Part shown: positions 1-5,353 of the stretch, piece by piece
How positions within the stretch are numbered: the stretch's first letter is position 1
How the letters are laid out: every line of letters starts with the position of its first letter
From: Planctomycetota bacterium
GTDB lineage: Bacteria; Planctomycetota; UBA1135; UBA2386
Direction: 5' to 3'
Length of the DNA stretch: 8,981 nt
Assembly: GCA_016793305.1 (NCBI GenBank)
Contig: JAEUHU010000498.1
Location: forward strand, 1 to 8,981
Notes under the pieces: model-generated
Seen by the model: the letters and a program-made list of their open reading frames with translations, nothing else
The model's database searches: none
What the model was told of the DNA's origin: nothing
Position numbers and translations under genes: made by a program

Positions 1-204
1 CAACCACAGGAGCGAACAGGCCACGAAGCTGCAAGGCAGCAGGGATCCCATCGCCACAGCGTGCGGGGCAGCGCCCGCGCCGACAAGACTCGAGCGTCGG
101 CGGGCTCGGCCACGCAGCGATCCACGGCAACCTGCGCGAACTCGTCGCGAACCTCTACCGCACGTGTCTCCGCGCCGACGTCGGACTGACGCCGTGCACG
201 CGGC
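1..204. other. Left edge, no gene that can be assigned
   Basis: This stretch lies downstream of the tandem thioredoxin gene, which is transcribed leftward. Several frames are open only because of the high GC content. A minus-strand ATG at 51-49 begins a short hydrophobic reading (MGSLLPCSFVACSLLWL) that runs off the window and could be the signal peptide of a gene outside it, but 17 residues without a Shine-Dalgarno sequence cannot settle this. A plus-strand frame ends at the TGA at 187-189 and reads as low-complexity Ser/Thr/Arg/Ala, so I do not call it. A stem of seven base pairs (78-84 with 96-102, 11-nt loop) lies here and could help end thioredoxin transcription, but there is no T tract. 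Confidence 0.3.
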
Positions 205-1065
205 TCACTTCTTCTTGGCGTCCTTCGGCTTCTTCGACTTCACGCCGGACTGCTTCTCGGCTGCAGCGATCCACGCGGCAGGCCCGCCTTCCACGTAGCC
301 GCCACGGCCGAGCTCCTTGCCACTGGCGTCGAGGAACAGGATGGTCGGGTAACCCCGGATCTTGAAGCGCTCGCGCAGCTTCTCGTTCTGCTTCTTGAGC
401 TCCTCGGGCAGCTCCTTGTTGCGCGGGAAGTCGAGCTCCAGCAGCACGGCGTTGTCCTTCGCCCAGGCGTGGAACTCCGGCTTGTCGAACACCTCTTCCT
501 TCAGCTTGATGCACCAGCCACACCAGTCGCTGCCGGTGAAGTCGGCGATCACGTACTTCTTCTCCTTCTTGGCCCGCGCCAGCGCGGCCTCGTAGTCGGT
601 CGTCCAGGCCTTCGCCAACTCGGCCTTCGCCTTCGCCGCCGCGAGCGCCTCGTCGGCCTTCTTCGTCCAGGCTGCAGGACCGCCCTTCGCGTAGCCCAGG
701 CGCGCGATCTCGGCACCCGTCGCGTCGAGCAGCAGGATCGTCGGATAGCCCTCGATCTTGTACTCCGCGGCCAGCTTGTCGTTCTGCTCCTTCAGCTCGG
801 CCGGCAGCTCGGTATTGCGCGGGAAGTCGAGCTCGAGCAGCACGACGTTGTCCTTCGCCCAGGTGGCGAACTCGGGCTTCGAGAACACCTCTTCCTTCAG
901 CTTGATGCACCAGCCGCACCAATCGCTGCCGGTGAAGTCGGCCAGCACGAACTTGTTCTCCTTGGCCGCCAGGGCTTTGGCTTCTTCGAACTTGGTGAGC
1001 CAGGTCGCCTCCTGAGCGAAGACGGGCACGGTGAAGAGCAGCGTGACGAGGATCGATGGGCGCAT
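205..1065 (-). CDS. Secreted protein with two tandem thioredoxin-like domains (WCGWC)
   Basis: The product has 286 residues. It is probably a periplasmic thiol-disulfide oxidoreductase; its partners are unknown. A short signal peptide (MRPSILVTLLFTVPVFA, likely cleavage after Ala17) is followed by two copies of a thioredoxin_7-like fold about 132 residues apart. Domain 1 has Cys50/Cys53 in F-T-G-S-D-W-C-G-W-C and the cis-Pro loop G-Y-P-T with Pro108. Domain 2 has Cys182/Cys185 and Pro240. Each domain ends in a G-Y-x-x-G-G-P-A-A-W motif. The last ~12 residues are Lys-rich. I chose the ATG at 1065, not the longer ORF starting at 1161, because GGAG lies 7 nt upstream and a signal peptide follows at once. 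Both CxxC pairs are intact, so both domains could be redox-active. The 'FTGSDWCGWC' type is familiar from planctomycete secreted thioredoxins. The fold assignment is firm; the substrate is not known. Confidence 0.9.
   Translation of the reverse strand: MRPSILVTLLFTVPVFAQEATWLTKFEEAKALAAKENKFVLADFTGSDWCGWCIKLKEEVFSKPEFATWAKDNVVLLELDFPRNTELPAELKEQNDKLAAEYKIEGYPTILLLDATGAEIARLGYAKGGPAAWTKKADEALAAAKAKAELAKAWTTDYEAALARAKKEKKYVIADFTGSDWCGWCIKLKEEVFDKPEFHAWAKDNAVLLELDFPRNKELPEELKKQNEKLRERFKIRGYPTILFLDASGKELGRGGYVEGGPAAWIAAAEKQSGVKSKKPKDAKKK
487..942 (-). repeat. Intragenic direct repeat, period 396 bp
   Basis: Bases 487-546 and 883-942 differ at only two of 60 positions (520 a / 916 g and 526 g / 922 a). 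Both differences are synonymous: Cys TGT/TGC and Asp GAC/GAT. The segment codes for the CxxC active-site region of each thioredoxin domain. A second well-conserved block lies about 65-70 bp to the left of each copy, over the 'LLELDFPRN' coding segment. The period of 396 bp equals 132 codons, so this is an in-frame duplication of a whole domain. Confidence 0.95.
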
Positions 1066-1093
1066 GAACGGACTCCGGTTCGGGGCGGTCGGG

Positions 1094-1124
1094 AAGATAC
1101 GAGTCGAGCGGGGTTCTGTCGCAA
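1094..1124 (-). promoter_or_regulatory. Possible sigma70-like promoter of the tandem thioredoxin gene
   Basis: Read on the minus strand, TTGCGA (1124-1119) and TATCTT (1099-1094) are separated by 19 bp. Each matches the consensus at four of six bases. The start of transcription would lie about 20 nt before the ATG at 1065, leaving room for the GGAG ribosome binding site at 1076-1073. The spacer is longer than ideal, so this is a tentative call. An eight-base C run (1129-1136) lies just upstream. Confidence 0.3.
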
Positions 1125-1256
1125 ACTTCCCCCCCCACCTCGCCTGCCCGAGGACCGCCATGCGCCCGACCCCGGAACCGAACGGCCGGCGCCCCTTGTC
1201 GGGAGCGGCGGACGAGCCCCGGCCGCAGCAGCCCCGGGAGCCGGCCCGCCGCGCGC

Positions 1257-1301
1257 TATCCTGGCGCGAGCGAGATCGTTCTCACTGCGCGAACAAGGAG
1301 G
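1257..1301 (+). promoter_or_regulatory. Leader of the M15 peptidase gene: -10-like box, hairpin and strong RBS
   Basis: TATCCT at 1257-1262 resembles a -10 box, but no -35 box is visible at the right distance. An imperfect stem follows: AGCGAGA (1269-1275) pairs with TCTCACT (1280-1286) apart from one mismatch, around a TCGT loop, and is flanked by GCGCG on both sides. AAGGAGG at 1295-1301 is a near-perfect Shine-Dalgarno sequence 5 nt before the ATG at 1307. It decides the start against the upstream in-frame ATG at 1031. This is the strongest ribosome binding site in the window. Confidence 0.55.
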
Positions 1302-1306
1302 CTGGC

Positions 1307-2221
1307 ATGGTGGTCCGCCGAATTTCTGCTTCCGTGGGTCGGGGTGGCGTCAACAAGCCAGGGGACGTCAAGGTCCTCCAGGAACTGCTCAACGAGAACC
1401 TGCCGATCCCGTACCGGCCGCTGATCGTCAACGGCTCGTGCGGCCAGGACACGATCGACGTGATCGTCGACTTCCAGCGCCGGGTGATGCTCATGGGTCA
1501 GCCCGACGGCCGGGTCGACGCCGGCGGGCGCACTTTCAAGGTGCTGACGAAGGAGCTGCCGCCGCCGACGCCGTCCTCGAACAAGCCGTTCCTGACCCGC
1601 GTCGCGGATTTCCGCGCTCACGTGAAGAGCACTCTCGGGATCGACATCAGGATCCACAGCGACCTGCGTGGCGCCGCCTGGCAGCAGCGCGTGCACGTCG
1701 CGCACATGATCAAGTTCAACAGCTTCGCCAGCCTGAAGCCGAAGAAGAGCAAGCTGGTCGGAGGCCGCAACCTCGTTGATTTCGCCCACCTGGCGGATCC
1801 CAAGGTGACTTGGACCGGGGAGGTGACCGCCGAGGATTTCCTGCGCGACAAGGACGGCAAGGTCTGCAGGAGGAAGAGCGACGGCACCGGCTACGACAAC
1901 ACTCCGGACGAAGCCAAGACCCGTGCGCGAGCGCTCGAGATCCTGAGCGGCGAAGGTGTGGCGACCGCCAAGGACCGCTCCACCGAACCCCACAGCGCGA
2001 TGGTGGCACCCGGGGTGCAAGGCTGCGCCGAACCGTGTGCGTGCGGTGGCAATCGCTCGAGGCACCTCGCTGGCCTGGCGGTCGATCTCGACCGTACGGC
2101 GCTCGCCGCAGCCAAGGCGAAGCTGACCCCGGCCACCGATGCCCAACTGGATCGGCTGCTCGGCGAGTTCGGACTCGTTCGGCCCATGGCGTCCGAGCCG
2201 TGGCACGTCGAGCCGAAGTAG
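1307..2221 (+). CDS. Peptidoglycan-binding domain plus M15 (VanY-type) zinc peptidase, no signal peptide
   Basis: The product has 304 residues. Residues 8-82 look like a peptidoglycan-binding domain (S-V-G-R-G-G-V-N-K-P-x-D-V-K-V-L-Q-E-L-L-N, later F-Q-R and P-D-G-R-V-D). A Pro-rich linker (84-94) follows. The C-terminus carries both M15 signatures: S-x-H-x-x-G-x-A-x-D at 251-260 (zinc ligands His253 and Asp260) and E-P-W-H at 297-300 (catalytic Glu297, ligand His300). The family cleaves D-Ala-D-Ala or cross-links in peptidoglycan. There is no signal peptide or membrane helix at this start or at the in-frame ATG at 1031, so a wall-degrading enzyme is predicted to be made in the cytoplasm. It would need another exit route, such as type VI secretion, a contractile injection system or lysis; no such genes are in the window. 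The N-terminal motif resembles that of type VI-associated wall hydrolases. A cysteine cluster (Cys240, 244, 246) precedes the first zinc motif. Its stop lies 15 bp from the stop of the convergent beta-lactamase gene. Confidence 0.85.
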   Translation: MVVRRISASVGRGGVNKPGDVKVLQELLNENLPIPYRPLIVNGSCGQDTIDVIVDFQRRVMLMGQPDGRVDAGGRTFKVLTKELPPPTPSSNKPFLTRVADFRAHVKSTLGIDIRIHSDLRGAAWQQRVHVAHMIKFNSFASLKPKKSKLVGGRNLVDFAHLADPKVTWTGEVTAEDFLRDKDGKVCRRKSDGTGYDNTPDEAKTRARALEILSGEGVATAKDRSTEPHSAMVAPGVQGCAEPCACGGNRSRHLAGLAVDLDRTALAAAKAKLTPATDAQLDRLLGEFGLVRPMASEPWHVEPK

Positions 2222-2236
2222 TGCGATGCCTCCAGA

Positions 2237-3181
2237 TCACCCGGCCGGCGAGCGGAACCGGCCTGCGACGATCCGGCCGACCTCGGCCAGCACGGCCTCG
2301 TCGGCGTCGCTCGGCCATTCGGCGACGACTCCCGTGTCGTAGTAGACGGCGACGACCAACGGTGCGTGGCCCGGCGGTTCGATGCGCACCACGTCGTTGC
2401 ACTTCACGGTCACGCCGACGCCTCCGCCGGTGCCGGTCTTGTCGCCGGCCGGCCACGCAGGCGGCAGACCGGCGCGCACCCGCGCGACCCCGGTGCCGGT
2501 CGCGACCATCCATCGCCACAGCGTCTGCCGGGCCACCGGCGCGATCCCGCCGTCAGCGAACAGCCGCGCGACCAGCTGCGCCATCGCGCGCGGCGTCGTC
2601 GTGTCGCGTTCGTCGCCCGGCCGCACGTCGTTCATCTCCGGCTCGAGGCGATCGAGCCGCGTCACCAGATCGCCGTGCGCCCGGCAGAAGGCGGCGAACG
2701 CGCCGAGCCCGCCGAGGTCGCGCAGCAGCAGGTTCGAGGCGGTCCCGTCGCTGCGGGTCTGCATCGCCTCGGCGAGTTCGCGCCGCGTCGCCTCGCCTGC
2801 CGTCGCCCCGCGCGCGAACGCGGCATCGACCGCAGCCTTCGTGACCGTCGCATGGGCGATCAGGTCCGCCGGGGCGATGCGGAGGCGCTCGTCGAGGGAT
2901 CCCTCGCCGCGCGCGGCCCGGTCGAGCACCATCGCCGCGAGCACGAGCTTGAACGTCGAACACAGCGCGAAGCGCTCGTCGAGCCGATGGCCGCGCACGG
3001 TGCCGCGGCCGGTGTCGAGCACCGCGACCCCGAGGCGGCCGCCGCGCGCCCGTTCGAGCGCCGCGAGCTCCATCTCCACCTCATCGCCGAGCGGCGCGCT
3101 CGCCGTGCTGCGACAGCTCGCCAGCGCGGTGCCGGAAGCGACCCACAGGAACGTGCGGCGATCGACGCGAGGCTCGTGCAT
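2237..3181 (-). CDS. Class A beta-lactamase with Tat/lipoprotein signal and SDG motif
   Basis: The product has 314 residues and hydrolyses beta-lactams through an acyl-serine intermediate outside the cytoplasm. The N-terminus (V-D-R-R-T-F-L, then L-A-S-C) combines a twin-arginine motif with a lipobox, so Tat export and lipidation at Cys23 are likely. The catalytic set is complete: S-T-F-K at 75-78 (Ser75, Lys78, preceded by Cys74); S-D-G at 144-146; omega-loop E-P-E-M-N at 180-184 with the general base Glu180, followed by R-D-T-T-T-P; and K-T-G at 248-250. Arg236 sits where KPC and BlaC carry Arg220. The third residue of S-D-N is Gly, as in Mycobacterium tuberculosis BlaC, where this change is linked to weak clavulanate inhibition. 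His110 seems to occupy Ambler position 105, and about nine extra residues lie near 118-130. I chose the ATG at 3181 because the Tat signal starts there; the Shine-Dalgarno sequence is weak. The class is certain; the spectrum is not predictable. Confidence 0.95.
   Translation of the reverse strand: MHEPRVDRRTFLWVASGTALASCRSTASAPLGDEVEMELAALERARGGRLGVAVLDTGRGTVRGHRLDERFALCSTFKLVLAAMVLDRAARGEGSLDERLRIAPADLIAHATVTKAAVDAAFARGATAGEATRRELAEAMQTRSDGTASNLLLRDLGGLGAFAAFCRAHGDLVTRLDRLEPEMNDVRPGDERDTTTPRAMAQLVARLFADGGIAPVARQTLWRWMVATGTGVARVRAGLPPAWPAGDKTGTGGGVGVTVKCNDVVRIEPPGHAPLVVAVYYDTGVVAEWPSDADEAVLAEVGRIVAGRFRSPAG
2243..2263. terminator. Weak hairpin at the 3' end of the convergent pair
   Basis: GGCCGG (2243-2248) pairs with CCGGCC (2258-2263) around a 9-nt loop. 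It lies inside the last codons of the beta-lactamase gene, 22 bp past the stop of the peptidase gene. There is no T tract. It is the only structure I see that could end transcription in the 15-bp gap between the two genes. Confidence 0.25.
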
Positions 3182-3357
3182 CGCCGACGAACCTACGCCA
3201 CGACCCGGACCACCGTCGAGCGCTCGCGTGTCCGCCCTCGAGAACTCCCCTGGCCACGGTCGCCTGGCGCAGTCACAATGCCGCCCTGCTCCGGGGAACG
3301 GCTCCGCGGCCTGCACGCACGCAGAACGACAACTCCATCGAGTCACCGACGCCCCCC
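3182..3357. promoter_or_regulatory. Divergent intergenic region with a 10-bp palindrome
   Basis: This 176-bp stretch must hold the promoters of the beta-lactamase gene (leftward) and the DUF2007-like gene (rightward). It contains a perfect 10-bp palindrome, CGAGCGCTCG, at 3217-3226, about 35 bp before the beta-lactamase ATG, which could be an operator. In DNA this GC-rich such a palindrome may also be chance. I see no convincing -35/-10 pair, no BlaI-type TACA...TGTA operator, and no Shine-Dalgarno sequence before the ATG at 3358, which follows a run of six C. Confidence 0.3.
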
Positions 3358-4113
3358 ATGAGCGAACCCATCGAATCCGTCGCGCGCGTCGCCAGCACGC
3401 CCTCCGAGGCGAAGATCTTCGTGGCGATGCTGCGGGCCGAGGGCATCCCGGCGCGCACCGACGGCGACTCGCTGGTGGACGAGTTCGCGGCCAGCCAGCG
3501 GCTGATGAACCTGGTCGGCACGAAGGTGATCGTGCCGACCAGCAGCCTCGCGCGGGCCCGCGAGATCCTGCAGCCCGAGCCGGTCGATCCGGTCGAGCTC
3601 GAACGCGCGGCGCTGGCGGCGAGCCCCGAGCCGACTCCGTTGCGGCGACCCGCGGCGGCGGCGAACGCGAGTTCGAGCCGACTGCTGCTGGCCTTGCTGG
3701 TCCTGGCGATCGGTGCCGCCGTGCTGTTCGCCTTCCTGTGGCGAAACTCGAAAGCGCCAGAGATGTCGGCGAGCCCGGACCTCGAGTATCGGTGGGATGG
3801 CGAGTCGCTCGCCGAGACCCGAAGCAACCGGGGTGGTCTCCTACGACTGTGCTTCGATCGAGATCACGACGGCCGGTTCGAAGTCCAAGAGCTCTACGAG
3901 AAGGGGGCGAGGAGGGTCGCAGTCCTCGACCGATACCACGAGGGGATCTACCTGCGCACCGTCGAGTCGCGAGGCGACGGCCTCACGGCCACGTGGACCG
4001 ACGAGGATCGGGACGGGCTGTACGACGCGGGGGTCGTCACCGATGCCACGGGCAAGGTGCTCCAGGAGCTCCGCTGGCGCGCTGGCAAGGGCTTCGAAGT
4101 GCAGACGAAGTGA
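3358..4113 (+). CDS. DUF2007-like domain, membrane helix and EF-hand-loop protein
   Basis: The product has 251 residues in three parts. Residues 5-73 resemble the DUF2007 'putative signal transducing protein' domain: V-A-R-V-A-S-T-P-S-E-A near the start, F-V-A-M-L-R-A-E-G-I-P-A, then V-G-T-K-V-I-V-P and an A-R-A-R-E-I-L helix. An Ala/Pro-rich linker leads to one membrane helix at 109-128 (L-L-L-A-L-L-V-L-A-I-G). Residues 131-251 lie on the other side and carry a perfect 12-residue EF-hand loop, D-R-D-H-D-G-R-F-E-V-Q-E at 167-178 (ligand positions 1, 3, 5 and 12). A second Asp-x-Asp-x-Asp-Gly loop at 215-220 lacks the final Glu. No signal peptide precedes DUF2007, so I infer that domain is cytoplasmic and the Ca-binding part periplasmic. 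A link between outside calcium and an inside process is an inference; no function is known to me. The GNAT gene follows 91 bp downstream. Confidence 0.8.
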   Translation: MSEPIESVARVASTPSEAKIFVAMLRAEGIPARTDGDSLVDEFAASQRLMNLVGTKVIVPTSSLARAREILQPEPVDPVELERAALAASPEPTPLRRPAAAANASSSRLLLALLVLAIGAAVLFAFLWRNSKAPEMSASPDLEYRWDGESLAETRSNRGGLLRLCFDRDHDGRFEVQELYEKGARRVAVLDRYHEGIYLRTVESRGDGLTATWTDEDRDGLYDAGVVTDATGKVLQELRWRAGKGFEVQTK

Positions 4114-4116
4114 CCA

Positions 4117-4132
4117 GCCGCACGACAGCGGC
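4117..4132 (+). terminator. Small hairpin just after the DUF2007/EF-hand gene
   Basis: GCCGC (4117-4121) pairs with GCGGC (4128-4132) around ACGACA, starting 3 nt after the TGA. The stem is short and no T tract follows, so it may only weaken read-through into the acetyltransferase gene. Confidence 0.2.
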
Positions 4133-4204
4133 GCCCTTCCGGAAGCACGACCATTGCCGCGGCTGTCCGGTCGCCACCTCGTTCGACGCTATCTTCGTCA
4201 CGCC

Positions 4205-4723
4205 ATGCCCGAACGTCGCCCGCTCGCCGAGACCTGCGGCATCTACCGCCTGCACGAACGACACCTGCCAGCACTGCAGCAGCTCGCCGCCGACCCGGCG
4301 ATCGCGGCGCGCACGCGCATGCCGCACCCGTATCCCGCCGACGGCGCCGTGACGTTCTTCGCGGCGATGCAGCGCGAACGACAAGCCGGCACCGCCCATG
4401 TGTTCGCGATCGAGGACGACGGGCGCTTCGTCGGCCTCTGCGGGTTCCATCGCATCGAGCACGGCACCGGCGAACTCGGCTACTGGGTCGGACGAGAGGA
4501 CCAGGGCCGCGGCGTCGGCAGGCACGCCGTGCAGGCAGCGGTACGCGTCGGCTTCGACTACCTGAAGCTGCGGCTGCAGTGGGCCGAAGTGCTCGCCGAC
4601 AACATCCCGTCGCTGCGCATCCTCGAACACTGCGGCTTCCAGCGCGTCGGCGAACGCGCGCACGACACACCACACTGGCCAGCGAACGTGCCGCTGCTGC
4701 GCTACGAGCTGGCCGCGGTCTGA
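4205..4723 (+). CDS. GNAT acetyltransferase, RimJ/RimL-like (Acetyltransf_3)
   Basis: The product has 172 residues, the normal length for a single GNAT domain, and transfers acetyl from acetyl-CoA to an amine. The acetyl-CoA loop is visible as Q-G-R-G-V-G-R at 100-106, following the strand G-E-L-G-Y-W-V (89-95). The C-terminal N-x-P-S-x-x-x-L-E-x-C-G-F motif at 133-145 is typical of the RimJ/RimL group, whose members acetylate ribosomal-protein N-termini, other proteins, or drugs and amino acids. The start at 4205 fits the family N-terminus. No Shine-Dalgarno sequence precedes it. An upstream extension of this frame to 3713 only shadows the previous gene. The protein shares little with the second GNAT at 4818-5342 beyond the fold, so the two are not a recent duplicate. 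The substrate cannot be told from the sequence. Confidence 0.88.
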   Translation: MPERRPLAETCGIYRLHERHLPALQQLAADPAIAARTRMPHPYPADGAVTFFAAMQRERQAGTAHVFAIEDDGRFVGLCGFHRIEHGTGELGYWVGREDQGRGVGRHAVQAAVRVGFDYLKLRLQWAEVLADNIPSLRILEHCGFQRVGERAHDTPHWPANVPLLRYELAAV

Positions 4724-4763
4724 GCAGGCCCGCGGCGCACGCAGCAGGTCGATGCGAGCGAAC

Positions 4764-4798
4764 CGGCGGCAGCGGGAATCCGGAACCCGATGCCGCCG
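4764..4798. terminator. Strong hairpin between convergent acetyltransferase genes, likely bidirectional terminator
   Basis: CGGCGGCA (4764-4771) pairs with TGCCGCCG (4791-4798). Inside, after a single G-A mismatch, CGGG (4773-4776) pairs with CCCG (4786-4789) around a 9-nt loop that contains the palindrome TCCGGA. The total is twelve base pairs in a gap of 94 bp between two converging genes. No T tract follows on either strand, so the termination role rests on position and stem strength. Confidence 0.6.
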
Positions 4799-4817
4799 AC
4801 CACGCGGTCGCGCGCGC

Positions 4818-5342
4818 TCATGCGGAACCTCCCGGCGGAGGCACTTCCTGGCCGGCGAAGCCCAGTTGCCAGAAGCCGACATCGTGCCAGGCACCGAACT
4901 TCCACCCGGCCTCGCGGATCGTGCCGACATGCACGAACCCGAGCCGCTCGTGCAGGCGGACCGAGGCGACGTTCGGCAGGGCGATGCCGCCGATCGCGGA
5001 GTGGAAGCCGCGCACCTGCAGTTCGTCGAGCAGCGTCCTGTACAACGGCCGGCCGAGGCCACGCCCGAGCATCGCCGGAGCCAGGTAGATGCCGGTCTCG
5101 GTGGTCCACCGATAGGCGGCACGGGCCCGGAACGAACCCGCCTTCGCGTACCCGGCCACCGTGCCGTCGTCGCCGAGCGTCACGAACCACGGGAAGCAGC
5201 CCGAACCCTCGCGCCAGGCCGCGCGCAGTTCGTCCTCGGTCACCGGCTCGTGACCGAAGTGGATCGTGGTGGTCGCGATGTAGTGGTTGGTGATCGCGGC
5301 GATGGCGGCGAAGTCGTCGTCGCGGGCCGGGCGAATCGTCAT
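4818..5342 (-). CDS. Phosphinothricin-acetyltransferase-like GNAT
   Basis: The product has 174 residues. It matches the PAT/Bar/MddA (YncA) group, which acetylates phosphinothricin, methionine sulfoximine or related amino acids using acetyl-CoA. Group marks are the start M-T-I-R-P-A-R-x-x-D, I-T-N-H-Y-I at 17-22, F-R-x-R-x-A-Y-R-W-T-T-E-T-G-I-Y-L at 71-87 with the likely catalytic Glu82, the acetyl-CoA loop G-R-G-L-G-R at 93-98, N-x-A-S-V-R-L-H-E-x-L-G-F at 124-136, and K-F-G-A-W-H-D-V-G-F-W-Q at 148-159. The ATG at 5342 is the family start; the longer ORF from 5426 only overlaps the preceding gene. The upstream frameshifted gene stops 11 bp before it, so co-transcription is likely. The tail P-P-P-G-G-S-A is unremarkable. 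Which amino acid it acetylates in the host cannot be decided here. Confidence 0.9.
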   Translation of the reverse strand: MTIRPARDDDFAAIAAITNHYIATTTIHFGHEPVTEDELRAAWREGSGCFPWFVTLGDDGTVAGYAKAGSFRARAAYRWTTETGIYLAPAMLGRGLGRPLYRTLLDELQVRGFHSAIGGIALPNVASVRLHERLGFVHVGTIREAGWKFGAWHDVGFWQLGFAGQEVPPPGGSA

Positions 5343-5353
5343 GCACCGCCATG

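Noticed and set aside
1129..1136. Run of eight C as a phase-variation tract
   Set aside because: It lies upstream of the proposed thioredoxin promoter and in no coding frame. One short run in GC-rich DNA is not enough to support switching.
1256..2206. A 316-residue minus-strand open frame opposite the M15 peptidase
   Set aside because: It has no recognisable domain, and the plus strand has a strong Shine-Dalgarno sequence and both M15 zinc motifs.
3217..3226. Palindrome CGAGCGCTCG as a BlaI-type operator
   Set aside because: BlaI/MecI operators have TACA and TGTA half-sites, which are absent, and no regulator gene is nearby. A ten-base GC palindrome is easily found by chance here.
2382..4352. 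A 656-residue plus-strand open frame spanning the beta-lactamase and DUF2007 regions
   Set aside because: Its translation is Arg/Ser/Pro/Ala-rich nonsense opposite a beta-lactamase with all catalytic motifs and out of frame with the DUF2007/EF-hand gene. It is open only because of high GC.
4702..5342. The long continuation of the 5787 frame through the acetyltransferase gene, which would make one 361-residue protein
   Set aside because: After about 5473 the translation becomes Arg/Gly/Ser-rich and overlaps the well-supported PAT-like gene in another frame. The sensible continuation is the -1 frame ending at 5354.
4205..5342. The two GNAT genes as an inverted duplication
   Set aside because: They belong to different GNAT groups (RimJ/RimL-like and PAT-like), and apart from the acetyl-CoA loop and the N-x-x-S motif I see no shared stretch.
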